DNA from: Hydra vulgaris | Taxonomy: Eukaryota; Cnidaria; Hydrozoa; Anthoathecata; Hydridae | NCBI RefSeq assembly: GCF_038396675.1 | Contig: NC_088933.1 | Location: forward strand, 34,186,501 to 34,250,500 | Reading direction: 5' to 3' | DNA length: 64,000 bases | Shown here: piece after piece, positions 39,338-49,766 of the stretch | Position numbering within the stretch: the stretch's first letter is position 1 | How the letters are laid out: every line of letters starts with the position of its first letter | Translations under genes and position numbers: made by a program | The notes under the pieces: generated by a model | The model's database searches: none | What the model was told of the DNA's origin: nothing | The model's input: the letters and a program-made list of their open reading frames with translations, nothing else

Positions 39338-39667
39338 CCTATATTGAACATAATATATATTATTCACTTGTAAGGGCTTCGTGATAAGATCAGTACGATC
39401 TTCTTGAAGTCCTGTCTGTACTATTTTAATTATAATCTCGTTTATATATTTTGACTAAGGAAACTTGTAAATATTACTATTATAAATTACGAAACTTGTA
39501 AATATATATATGTACGGCAAAAAAAAAAAAAAAAAAAAATAAGTAACGGAAAACCGGCAAAAATTAATCGAAATATTACTGATTAATGAAATTTTAATCG
39601 ATTAAATAAATTAGCGATTAATCGATTAATTAATCGTTAATTTCCGCAGCCCTAATAAATATCATTT

Positions 39668-39949
39668 CAGGAAAAAGGTTCAATAGAATTTCTACAAACT
39701 TTTGAAACATATAACCTATAGATATTCTATAGAATTCTATAGAATTTCTATTGAGTCTCTTTTAATTTTTATAGAAATTCCAATTGAAACTTTTTTTCTA
39801 CTTTTTTTTTTCTATAAAAAAAAACTTTTATTGCAATTTTTATAGAAATTAATAGACATTCTATCAATATTCTATAGAAATTCTATAGAATTATTATAGA
39901 CCATATGTTTCTAAGGTTTATAAAAGCTCTATAGAACTGTTTTTCCTTG
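39668..39949. mobile_element. MITE with TTCTATAGAA repeats
   Basis: Ends CAGGAAAAAGGTTCAATAGA (left) and, in reverse, CAAGGAAAAACAGTTCTATA (right). The inside is largely self-complementary and built from TTCTATAGAATT-type motifs. It begins 13 bp beyond the hAT element's right end. Confidence 0.75.
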
Positions 39950-39954
39950 ATCCA

Positions 39955-40420
39955 ACTGCTTATTTTTTATCGATGGGTAAATTTGACTCATACCTTCCGT
40001 GTTCTGTTTGAGCGAACTTGTTAACATTGTCAGTGCGGCAAAGTCTTCTGGGTTTGTTATTATGTTTTTAAACTGCATTTCTTTATCGTCTTCAATTTCC
40101 CATGACATTGTGTTGTAATTTGGTCATTTGGTGAAATGGCTTTGAATATATCCTCCAGAACTACTAAAATATTTCCATCAAATAGGTGTGAGCAACTGGT
40201 TCATAAAATTCCCTATCAACTTCATTTGCACAGTGTAATTTAGCCTTACAATATCAATCTATTGTTTTGGTCCAATGTTTGGGAATTCTATGTTACTCAG
40301 ATGTCCCCACCTTTTTGACATAATTGCCCAACTAACTGTTTTTGAGTTTCCAGTTACACTATACACTGTTAAAGCTTTCACTTAAATTGTCGGTTTTCCA
40401 TTCTATAACTATTTACAATC
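39955..40420 (-). pseudogene. BEL/Pao-type protease/linker remnant (part 1)
   Basis: The minus strand reads VSWAIMSKRWGHLSNIEFPN (~40345-40285) and GPKQxIDI, then the linker WEIEDDKEMQFKNI (~40105-40065), NPEDFAALTMLTSSLKQNTE (~40060-40000) and GMSQIYPSI to ~39960. The KRWxHLxxIxFPxxGPxxxDIxIGLD pattern belongs to the BEL/Pao protease region. Stops and shifts are present. It is collinear with the RT piece at 36240-36699. Confidence 0.6.
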
Positions 40421-41145
40421 GTTTCTGCAAACAATACATTTTTTCATCAAATTTTTTTTTCTTTTTTTCATCATTGTTACCAAAGTATGAGTTTCCTTCG
40501 CAAGGTTTATAAGATTTATATATTGATTTTTCGTTTAGATTTTTTGTTTAGTTTTTCACCGATGTAGATTTTTTATTCATTTTTTGTTGTTTTAAGCAAG
40601 ATTTTTCCGTTACACTGCGCAATATTTATCAGTTCGCGTGTTCCATTATTTGGCAAACTCGTCATTTATTTTTAAATTTCTTTATTGAGTTTTTCTAAAA
40701 TTTCTTTTAATGCCGGAAACTCGCATTTATTTGAAAAATCAACGCATACTGCAATAATTTCGTAATTGTCACTTTAGACGAGCATAATTCCGCAACTGCT
40801 ACCTTAAACGAGTTACAAAATTGATTACTCAAATTTATAACTCGTTTTTAGACGTGGGCTCATTGTCTCCAAAAAACGAAATAATATGTTATATTTGTGT
40901 TAACGTAGATTTTAAATTTATTTTCTTTCTATTTAATGCTGACACTTTATTTCAAATCGTTAAATGATCTTCCATTTGCTAATTTGAATTTCGATTTCTT
41001 CTTTTTATCATCCGTTGAAAAAAAACTACACTCTGCTAATAAGTTTTGATTTGATGGCATAAACATAACAAAACATATCATTTATAAAACATTTACTATA
41101 TTTATATAAAATAGTAAACCGTTTAATAAATAATTTAAAACACTT
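40421..41145. other. No assignable gene
   Basis: AT-rich. May be more of the BEL/Pao gag region on the minus strand, but nothing is readable. Confidence 0.4.
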
Positions 41146-41303
41146 CCCTATGGGTATTTGTTTTTCAAAGTTACGTTCTAAAAATTTTTTAAACGTTTTA
41201 TAAACGTCTTTTAAATGTTCTTTACGTTAGAATGTTTAGAAGACGTTTAAAAGACATTTAAATACATTTAGAACGTATCTTTTAAAAACAAATGCCCGCT
41301 GGG
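41146..41303. mobile_element. Palindromic MITE (158 bp) with ACGTTTTAAACGT-type repeats
   Basis: Left arm CCCTATGGGTATTTGTTTTT pairs with the right end, which in reverse reads CCCAGCGGGCATTTGTTTTT. The whole element is nearly one inverted repeat, with internal AAACGTTTTATAAACGTCTT motifs. The terminus resembles that of the MITE at 42891-42999. Confidence 0.85.
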
Positions 41304-42089
41304 TATAGTTAAAATAAATTATTGATTAATTATCGCCAACTATACCCATTAAAAAAAACGCTTGTCCTACATGGTTTCCATGTGAGTTAAGAGTGGTATT
41401 AATGGGAATCCACATTTTTCTTTCGGTCTGTTTCATTTTAACCGTGAAACGGAATGTGGAAGTTCGTTCTTAAATCTTCATGCTTGCTTGCATCGATCAC
41501 ATGAAGGCCAAACGAAGGTCTTAGTAGACATTGTAAACAGTAAAATTTATAGGAGGAACTACAAGACTAAGTGCAGATTTTTTAATAAGAATAGGAACAT
41601 CAAAGTCATACTGCTGCAAATAATTGGCATCAAAAGAATTACCGTTGTTCAAAAATTGAACCAAAATCTTGCAATCAATAGATTTTTAATTGTTTTTAGT
41701 TAGTGAATAAACATGACCAACCCTCAAGAGATTTGCTTTGTTCCTTCATGTATTTTTGTTTTAGTTATGTGGTTTAACATTTCATCGTTTTTTCAACACT
41801 ATTGGGCAACGAACCTCACACTTTGTACATCGATAATCTTCAATGGCTTGCGCTTAGTACTTTCAATTCTAACACAAGACCTATGAAACTATTCACTACA
41901 TTTTTAACATTCTATTGTAAATTTCCTTTTCTTATACTCTTTATTGCAAAAACAATGTCGATGTCATGACAAATAAGTCCAACCAAGTGTGTCAATAGAA
42001 TAATTAAAAAGTATATAATTTTAATTTGTTTAAAGTTATTAACACGTTATAAAACAGAAATTTCGGGTGTTTTTTTTTGTATATATATA
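41304..42089. other. No assignable gene
   Basis: A 71-codon basic frame (41488-41703) has no recognised domain. The rest is broken in all frames. Confidence 0.45.
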
Positions 42090-42454
42090 CACCGGAAAAA
42101 ATAAAAATAGCCTCACCTTGTATTAACGCAATATTTTTTTAAATATGTAAGCAATTTTGTACGGTACATATTTTGTATCCACACATATAAAACTTATGTT
42201 ACAAAATTTTAGATTGTAATCTAACATAATTGAATTGCGTACATTTGATAAAAACATAAAATGTAAAACACTCAATGTTTGCGGTAACAGATATAGTTAG
42301 CCTTAATAGCATTTATTTTCAGTTTACTTGTATATTTTGATATGATGAATCACATTTATGACTTAATTTTTTTATTATTATTTGTAAGTTAAACATAGAC
42401 TGTGAAATTAGTGCTTGTAAATTTTAACAACTGGTTTTTAATATCTGAATGCGA

Positions 42455-43540
42455 AATGGGACGTAGTAAGCGCTAAACGAATGAAAAAACAGGTGTAATC
42501 AAAGGATACAAAAATACAGACTTATCTAATCGGGAAATTGAAAATAACATTAAAATATCCCCGAAAGTGCTTGATAATTACTTCAAAATGGGCATTATTA
42601 ATGGAGTTTATAAGGGTAGTGGTGGCTTTTAAAATTGATAATTAAACTTAAAGAGCTATTGTACGTCGTCCAGCTGATAAGCACACTATTTAATCTGATT
42701 TACAAATACCTGAAACAAATTAACGTGCGAGACAAATCTTAAATAAAGATTCGAACCTAGTTTGCAAAAAGCCAAAACCAAAATCAAAACTTATTGTTCT
42801 TCATAAAGAAGATTACAATTTGCTCAAAAACATATGCTTAAGCAGGAAGAGTTGCATCAATTTCTCTTAAGTGAAACAAAGTTCAATCTACCCAGCCGGC
42901 ATTTGGTCCTAAAAAGACGTTTTTTGAACGTTCAAATGACGTTCAGAGCGTCTTTTGAACGTTTATAAAACGTCTTTTTAGGACCAAATACCGGCTGAGT
43001 TGATGGTCCTGATGGTTATCAATAATACTGACACGATCTTCGAAAAGAGGAAGAAACTTGAATGAGTCGTAACTTTGGTGGTAGAACTGCTATAGTTTCG
43101 GGGTTTTTTGCCTTTACTGGAAAACTGCCACTGGAATGGATTACAACAATAATTGAATTCACAAGACTGTATTGACTTACTAGAAATTAGTTTAATTAAA
43201 TCTGAACTGACGGGTAAATAATTTACTTTTCAACAAGACAAAGTAACTATCCATAATTCAAAGCTTACTGATGCTTGGTTTAGAGAAAAAAATATTCACG
43301 TAATGGCTTGGTCCGCATGTAGTTCAGATCTTCACCCAATTAAAAATCTATGAGGAATATTTTTTATAAAAGGTTTATGAAATGATATGCAATATGAATC
43401 CACATTAGAGCTGGCAGTTTGTATCAGAAAAAATTTCAATAAAATATCTTCAGAAACCATCCAAAATCTTGTGACTAGAATGTCCTGTCGCATATTTGAA
43501 GTCATTAAGAATTGTGGAAGCAATAATAACTATTAAATTA
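42455..43540 (+). pseudogene. Tc1 transposase remnant (family A, copy 2)
   Basis: Readable parts are an N-terminal helix-turn-helix region (NREIENNIKISPKVLDNYFK-like, 42525-42590), the KPKPKSKLIV-like linker (~42765-42800), first Asp lost or obscured in LLSETKFNL (Glu-Thr replaces Asp-Glu, ~42867), DGPDGYQ after the MITE (~43003-43022), FQQDKVTIHNSKLTDAWF (second Asp, ~43228-43283) and SSDLHPIKNL (third position is Lys, ~43320-43350). With stops and two altered catalytic sites it is inactive. Confidence 0.82.
42891..42999. mobile_element. Palindromic MITE nested in the Tc1 transposase remnant
   Basis: CCCAGCCGGCATTTGGTCCT (left) and, in reverse, CTCAGCCGGTATTTGGTCCT (right) form arms of about 40 bp. 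Between them stand AAAGACGTTTTTTGAACG-type repeats. It splits the codons between KFNL and DGPDGY of the transposase. Confidence 0.92.
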
Positions 43541-43780
43541 GCGTAAAAACAAAATACTTTTAGTATTTTCTTGTATATAACATACAGAAGGGTAATTCTT
43601 TTTTCTCCACAAACTGTAAACTTTTAATTTTTTTTTCTATTTGTAATTAATTAAGCATACCATTCTTTAAATTTTTCAACTGCAGGAGAATATAATAAGT
43701 AATAAAGTATATTTAAAAATTGTTTTACCTTCTTTTTTGTTAAATTAGAACGAAAAGTATTGGTGAGACTAGTTCTATTT

Positions 43781-43868
43781 TCTCCACTGTTTATACATAG
43801 GGCTTTACACTCCATATGTAAACTGTCACTGTCTCCACTGTTTATACATAGGGCTTTACACTCCATGT
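43781..43868 (+). repeat. 51-bp tandem duplication
   Basis: TCTCCACTGTTTATACATAG followed by GGCTTTACACTCCAT occurs at 43781 and again at 43832. It is the source of a spurious repeated short peptide on the other strand. Confidence 0.95.
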
Positions 43869-43903
43869 GAAATTTTCTTTCTGTATGTAACTGTCATGTA
43901 GCC

Positions 43904-44028
43904 TAAGGTTAGCCCTCCATTTCTGGATTCTTTCCTTTTCTTGATAGGCAGTTAATGTAAAGTATCAACATTGTTGCTTTAGGTTAGCCATCCATTTCTG
44001 GATTCTTTCCTTTTCTTGATAGGCAGTG
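43904..44028 (+). repeat. ~75-bp tandem duplication
   Basis: A ~49-bp block, AGGTTAGCCNTCCATTTCTG then GATTCTTTCCTTTTCTTGAT then AGGCAGT, occurs at 43907 and 43981 with ~98% identity over the block and a unique spacer between. Confidence 0.95.
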
Positions 44029-44189
44029 ATGCCAAATTTTTTTTAATAGTTTATTTTTAAAATTTTTTATGTTAATTTTTGTAATTTTCACTAAATATAA
44101 GATAAACTTAAATATAAAATAAAATAAAGTGCACGAATATAGTCAATAAACAAAAAAGAAATTATGAAATTAATATTAGGTAAAAACCA

Positions 44190-46500
44190 ACTCTAAGCGT
44201 CGTTCCCCTAAAATTAGATTTTGATAAGATCTAACTTCCAAAAACATTTTTTTTTTTTTTTACAAGAGTTACAAGAATACCAGATAAACCTTTGTAAACA
44301 ACCATCTTACCTTCATCAAATCTATCTTCTAGTTTAAATAATCTAGAAGAGGAGATGTGATTGAATATTTGAAATAATCTGAAACAGAGTCGGAGGGAAA
44401 ATTATCTCTATAAATTTGTATCCCACAGAGCCTTGATTTAACTTCTGAAATATCAAGAGTCTTGCCAAAATCAACAGCAATTAAGTATCATTCGTTTTGA
44501 TAGACATCAGTATTTTTTTAGATCTAAAATTTAAGTTTTTAAACAATTTAATTCATTACACTCATGTGTATATATCAAACGCTTTAGTTTGTAGAACTAC
44601 AGCAATGACATAGAAATAGTCCATTATTTGTTTCGTTAAAGCTAAACTTAAAATAAAAGAAAAATTTGTCATAAGATTTAAAAAACATGAAGCTTTTGGA
44701 GAAGTATCAATATTATAATTCTTATCTTCATTGTATGCTATTTCTTCGATTGAATGAAAAACGGATATGTAGTTATCAAAAAAAACATCCAGACCTTCAA
44801 GTTTGTGAACCTATCTAGTCTAACATGTATCAAATAAGAAAACTGGCATTTTTTGGTGATAAGTTAAAAAAATATGATATATCTTTGGTTTGATCAAGAT
44901 TATTTCTAACACTCTGAACATTGCATGCTTTACTAACAACTAAATTAAGTTTATGGCATGCACAATGAACATAAATTGCCTTTGAATTGATTAATTTAAT
45001 TCTAAATGAAATACCTTATAATTTACCAGACAATGCGCCGGCACCATTATAAACTTGACCTCTACATATTTGGATATCAAGACCAAGATCATCAATTGCA
45101 AAATTTATGTTTTGCACAAGACGAAGACCAGTTGTACCAGATTTACATTCAATAAACCGTAGAAAGTCTTCACAATTAACATTATTTGTGAAGACTTTCT
45201 ACGTTTCACAGTCAATGTATCTTATAACTAGAGATAGCTTTTCAACATTAAAACAATCAGAGGCTCCATTACACAAGATAGAAAAATGTCCTGACTTTTT
45301 AATTTTCTTAATTAGAACTTCCATTGTTTTTCCGCAGCATTCAATAAGTTCTTTTTGTGTGGTTTTAGATATATAGGTTGCATTTTTAGGAACAAAACCA
45401 ATGTGGTGCTCAAGAACTTTATCACCTACTTCAATACGAAAATTTAAAAGCTCTACAAAGTTACGTATACCTATGTTGCCTTTTCATGTTTCTCCGATCT
45501 CTGGATGATACCAACTGTCATCAATTTGACCTTGAAAAGCAATATCATTGCGGCCAAGAAAAACAACTGTCTTTATAATTGCAACTAATTTATTTTGATT
45601 ATTTGTAATAAGTTTTTTTCTAAAATTATTAATGTCAACTTCAATCAGATTTTTTTTTGAATTACATCTAGATTGTAGCATGTTAAGACAATGCATTGAC
45701 ATTTGATGAAGTTGACAATTATTATTGTGATCCATATAAGCACGAGTTGTATTACACTATATTGTAAAAGGTTTTAGAATAAAGTTGATTATTGAGGTAT
45801 TGTTTGGAATACTGTTACCCAACAACAGTGTACATGATAGACAGTATACTCCATCTTCAATCTGTGAGTAAGCTGGACAGAAATATTCAAGTAGCCATTT
45901 TTTGTAAAAATTATCATAAATTTTTTAATTAACTAGATCTAATAACATTGAATCATTATTGCACTTAAATGTCTACCGCGCTCATAATAAGTAGAAACAT
46001 CATAAAAAGAAAGGCTTGAAGACTGATCTGATGTATAAAGAATACAATTTAGTAAGATTGGATGAAGAATAATATTAATGTTCATATCTATAATTTTAGT
46101 TTCATCTATGCAAAACTTTATGTGAGATTGAACTAATGACTTTTTTTTGAAAATAGATTTTTAAGAGGTTGACAAGATAAATTAAGAACCTTAGTGGTTA
46201 CAGAAGAATGCCAAAAAACACATGGCACAACTAAACACAATCCTCTTTTTAAATCACTTTTGAAAAATTTTTTTGAGCATAAAACTTTCCTTTTCACAAT
46301 AGGGATAAAATGATTTGGTGACCACCTATCTTTATCCTTGGAATTAGAGCAAGAATCTGTGTTACTACATAAAATACTCAGAATTTCTTTATTTGTTTTG
46401 TGATCACCACGTGGGTATATACTTACATTAAATAACTTTTTATATTTTTCAAGTCAAAATTCAGGATAATAGACCATATTTGTTTATTTCACACTGAAGA
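44190..46500 (-). pseudogene. hAT-type (ZMYM1-like, DUF4371) transposase remnant
   Basis: Reading down the minus strand: a TTF-like N-terminal part near 46440-46300 (YPRGDHKTNKEILSILCSNT) and the DUF4371 region. In the DUF4371 region KKLITNNQNKLVAIIKTVVF (~45615-45560) comes first, then FLGRNDIAFQGQIDDSWYHP and NFVELLNFRIEVGDKVLEHH (~45460-45400). It continues with ATYISKTTQKELIECCGKTM (~45385-45320), RFIECKSGTTGLRLVQNI (~45165-45110) and a catalytic-core stretch RGQVYNGAGALSGKL (~45065-45020). After that come KAIYVHCACHKLNLVVSKAC (~44980-44920) and KDISYFFNLSPKNASFLI (~44885-44835). Long runs are open but stops and shifts occur, especially below 44830. It is a different lineage from the BED-type hAT at 36.7-39.7 kb. 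Confidence 0.8.
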
Positions 46501-47277
46501 TAATTCAATTAAACAAAGAAAAGAAGCAAATTTATTGTTTCTGCAACTGTTTTAGGCTTCTTTTTTTATAAGTTCAGAAATATTTAGATCATTTAATTCT
46601 GTAAAAGAATCAGAAGATTTAAATGAAACACATGCCATGAAAACACTAGAGAGCGAAGAAAAAAAACTTTTAGATTCCACTTGGTTTAAGATTATTGGGT
46701 ATCTTGAATAAAAGGTTGCTTTCTCAAACTAATTAACAGAAATTAATAGTCGAAGAATTTCATGTGTCTCATCTAATGAATTTATCAATAAAGCAGCAGA
46801 GTTGTAAAGACAGTTATCATTCTCCATTGACCTATAAAGTCATAACATTTATAAATTAAATATAAATAAAAAAACCATATTTAACTAAAGATTATTAGTC
46901 AAGAATTATTGTTTTATAAACAAAATAAAACATAAAAAAAAACGTGTTTAAACTCCTACTTTAAAACAATATAGCCTTCATTTTCCTTTTGTATAGGAAT
47001 GAAAGCTTCCATTTCAGAGTTTCTTTAAGAAAGAAAGTCTTTGTTTAAAATAGGAAACTTTAAAATTAATTCTTTGAGATTATTACGAAGTTTTACTTTG
47101 CAAGTCTTAATATTAGGCAAAAGGCTTTAATGCCATTGTATAACAACAAATCCATAGTTGCAAACAAAAATAAAATTTGTATTAAAAATTACTTTAAGAT
47201 AATTTTTGATAAACTTCAATTTATTCGAACACTTAAGGCTTTATTTGAATAATTAAGGCGTTATTAGAATAATTAAA
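46501..47277. other. No assignable gene
   Basis: AT-rich. Parts of 46500-46820 on the minus strand may still belong to the hAT remnant's N-terminus, but no motif is readable. Confidence 0.4.
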
Positions 47278-47488
47278 GATTCATTTTTATATATAAACGG
47301 AACCAAGAGAGCCCTTTTGATCAAATGTTCCTCCAACTTTTGTTGTTGTCTATCGGAAATTCGGGTCAAATTAATCCTGAAACAATATGGATTTTTTTGG
47401 GCATTTATGGCAACCAAAATAAATACATAGCAATAAAGATTGATTAATAGGGTTCTTTTGGTTCCATTTACTTTAAAAATAAAATCCT
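47278..47488. mobile_element. Imperfect inverted repeat, MITE-like
   Basis: GGAACCAAGAGAGCCC (47299-47314) and GGGTTCTTTTGGTTCC (47450-47465) are inverted with two mismatches, and pairing extends about 20 bp outward on each side. It explains the low-complexity minus-strand frame that spans it. Confidence 0.6.
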
Positions 47489-48009
47489 GATTAATAGCGA
47501 CGTTTTGAAACATGACGGAGGAGAGCTAAGTCTTTAAAAAATTGATAGTGCTGTATGTTTTTCTATAAATGCAATATTTATTTTTTAATCTCATATGTAC
47601 GTTTTAGTATACTATAAATGTAAGCTTAGTTTTTTTTATATTTGAAATGGAATTTTTTAATATTTTCTTAGAATATTTTCGGTGAATCCTGAGCAACACA
47701 GGATACCCCTAGATCCGCCCTTGAGGTCACAATTTTTAAACGCAAAGAGATAATTGGATGATTTTTAAAATTTTTTTTATAAATATAGATTTAGTTGAGA
47801 TTGATAAAAAAATATTTTATCAACTTGTTGCTTTCACATTTGAGGCAGGTATTGCTAAAACTTTAGGGTTTTTTGTTCCTTATTATCCCTATCAAAGCAT
47901 TCTTATTTTACACTTATTTATAAACATGTAAATATTTGGAGTTTGCTTTAAGTCTGGAAGTTATTTATCTCTAACATCAATAAATGCTGTTTATATATGT
48001 GTGTATGTT
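47489..48009. other. No assignable gene
   Basis: AT-rich; nothing recognised. It lies upstream of the GPCR exon and may be intron or 5' flank. Confidence 0.5.
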
Positions 48010-48098
<89 letters not shown>

Positions 48099-48106
48099 AT
48101 ATAAAT

Positions 48107-48205
<99 letters not shown>

Positions 48206-48238
48206 AATATTTATATATATACACACACACATATATAA
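48010..48238. repeat. (TA)n array with TTTA/AAAT and (CA)n variants
   Basis: About 185 bp of TA with ATATTTATA/ATAAATATA interruptions, ending in two short ACACACAC runs (48195-48206 and 48220-48230). Confidence 0.95.
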
Positions 48239-48361
48239 TATTTTTTGTATAACAAAAAATATTGCGAATATACATTAACAAATTTCTGAGTTTATATTAA
48301 ATTAAAAAAAACCAGTCATATCTAATGTATGTAAAGTGTTTTAATTTTTGTAACACTCTTT

Positions 48362-49336
48362 ATGCATTTTGTTTTTTGCCTAATTTTTTCTCTTTATTTT
48401 CAAGGTATATTTTCAAATGGTATCGTTTCTTACCTAATTATTCGTATTCGCAAACTAAGAACTACAAACAATTTATTTATTTTAAATCTTGCAATTTCAG
48501 ACATAGTTGCGTGTTTAAGCATGTACCCCTTTATCTACTTTAACTTATCTGAGACTAGCATACAAGGTACTACAGCAAATGCGTTATGTGGTTTCACAGA
48601 AGGTTTGTATGGTTTCTTTGTTGCAGCTCTAGTGTCATTATTAACCTTAAGTGTGCTTTCTATTAGCAGATATTTGGGTATAAACCATCCGCTAAAAATA
48701 ACTTGGAAATTTGAAGTTAAACATATGAAATGGGTGTTTGGATTATCTTGGTTATTGAGTGTAGGATTTCTTATACCTAACCTTATATCATTTAAATATG
48801 ATGAAATTTTAAAGCTATGCATAAGGAGCTGGGCCAGTGGTGTTAATCCGCTGATATATTTTATTTTTACAGGCATTTTTGGCGTGTTTTTGCCGTTATC
48901 TTCTCTCTTGTTTACGTATATTACCAGTTTATATACTCTGTGGTTCAAAGGTCGGTTAAGTATAAGCAGAAGTAAAAGCAACTCAGTTGCATCAAAATGT
49001 AGTATTAAAGTAAAACAAAGAGCCCTCAAGTCGCTAGGTGTTCTTGTGTTAACTTATTTAATTTGCTGGTCACCTTTTGCTACATACTGGTTTTTATCTG
49101 TAGCGATTGGTAAGTACTCGGAAAGTAGTTATGAGGATAAAAGGAAAAGCATCCGCATTACAAGACTAACATTATTTTTTGCAGTATTCAATACTGTACT
49201 TAATCCAATAGTTTATGCATACAAAAGCAGACAGCTTAGATCCACGTTTAAATTGCTCATTGGAATGCGAGTTCATGCTATATTAAATTTGACAATAAGT
49301 AGTCGAACATCTTCAAACTATCCAACAGACACCTAA
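48362..49336 (+). CDS. Rhodopsin-class (class A) G-protein-coupled receptor, main exon
   Basis: Seven-helix receptor with family landmarks: the TM1 motif GIFSNG (15-20), TM2 LNLAISD (D47), the TM3 cysteine C76 and the ECL2 cysteine C153 (the conserved disulphide), TM4 Trp W130, TM6 CWSP (235-238) and TM7 NPIVY (281-285). The TM3-end DRY box is SRY (102-104), so the acidic residue is absent. TM7 has no retinal-binding Lys six residues before NPxxY (it is Val), so it is not an opsin. The tail is short with Ser/Thr. The exon very likely starts at 48405, after the acceptor TTTTCAAG. The first 14 codons shown from the ATG at 48362 look intronic, with an upstream exon supplying the ligand-side N-terminus. 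The reading frame is intact. Ligand unknown. Confidence 0.9.
   Translation: MHFVFCLIFSLYFQGIFSNGIVSYLIIRIRKLRTTNNLFILNLAISDIVACLSMYPFIYFNLSETSIQGTTANALCGFTEGLYGFFVAALVSLLTLSVLSISRYLGINHPLKITWKFEVKHMKWVFGLSWLLSVGFLIPNLISFKYDEILKLCIRSWASGVNPLIYFIFTGIFGVFLPLSSLLFTYITSLYTLWFKGRLSISRSKSNSVASKCSIKVKQRALKSLGVLVLTYLICWSPFATYWFLSVAIGKYSESSYEDKRKSIRITRLTLFFAVFNTVLNPIVYAYKSRQLRSTFKLLIGMRVHAILNLTISSRTSSNYPTDT
48383..48404 (+). promoter_or_regulatory. Splice acceptor of the GPCR exon
   Basis: A pyrimidine-rich tract and TTTTCAAG end at 48404. Splicing here leaves the codon split as N|GT before ATA TTT TCA AAT GGT. Confidence 0.65.
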
Positions 49337-49766
49337 CTTAATAAGTGTGAAGTATCTTCTAAATGCTTTTCAGCATTGTTTTAGAATTTATTAAAGGTTT
49401 ACGAACTTACTTTTGATAAAAATGATATTTTAAGCGCTTTATGATAGTGATTTGAAAATATCACTTATACTTTGTTGGTAAGTTATAGTTTAAAATATTC
49501 CAAGCCATATATTATTGGTATTCTTAACTTTTAACAAAATAATACCAATTAACCAATTGGTTCATTTTATACAACTTTAATTTGTTCAATCAAATTCTCT
49601 TTAAAAAAATCATAACATTGGTTTATTTTATGCATACTTACACATAAAGGTATCGATATGATACCTTTATGTGCAAGTTGGATAACTTCAAAGTAGTTAT
49701 CATACAGGGTGGACAAAAAGTTACAACGGCTTCTTACACATTTATGTTACTGCTGCGACATTGTTT
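49337..49766. other. 3' flank of the GPCR; palindrome and mariner-end-like motif
   Basis: No gene. Holds the hairpin CACATAAAGGTATC / GATACCTTTATGTG (49641-49673), a second small inverted pair GATAACT / AGTTATC nearby, and TACAGGGTGGACAAAAAGTT (49704-49723), which resembles a mariner terminus. Confidence 0.5.
49641..49673. repeat. 14-bp perfect hairpin
   Basis: CACATAAAGGTATC (49641-49654) pairs with 49660-49673 across GATAT. Confidence 0.9.

Larger units (their letters stand above)
36700..39654 (-). mobile_element. hAT transposon, nearly intact (2,955 bp)
   Basis: The left end reads TAGGGCTGGTACTGATTAAT. The right end, in reverse, reads TAGGGCTGCGGAAATTAACG. The flanks ATAATTAT (36692-36699) and ATAAATAT (39655-39662) form an 8-bp target duplication with one mismatch, as expected for hAT. 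Both subterminal regions carry clusters of CGATTAATCGATTAAT motifs, probable transposase binding sites. A single transposase frame with one nonsense codon fills the middle. The element is inserted in the BEL/Pao remnant. Confidence 0.93.
42090..43616 (+). mobile_element. Tc1-like transposon, family A, copy 2 (degraded, interrupted by a MITE)
   Basis: The right end, in reverse, starts CAGTTTGTGGAGAAAAAAGA and is followed by TA (43617-43618). The left end starts CACCGGAAAAAATAAAAATA next to a short TA run. Internal sequence aligns by eye with the copy at 21411-22849 over its whole length. A 109-bp MITE is inserted at 42891. Confidence 0.85.

Noticed and set aside
48535-49029. 164-codon frame on the minus strand opposite the GPCR
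   Set aside because: Shadow of the GPCR frame; no recognisable protein features.
48362-49336. Opsin identity for the GPCR
   Set aside because: The retinal-binding Lys six residues before NPxxY is Val.
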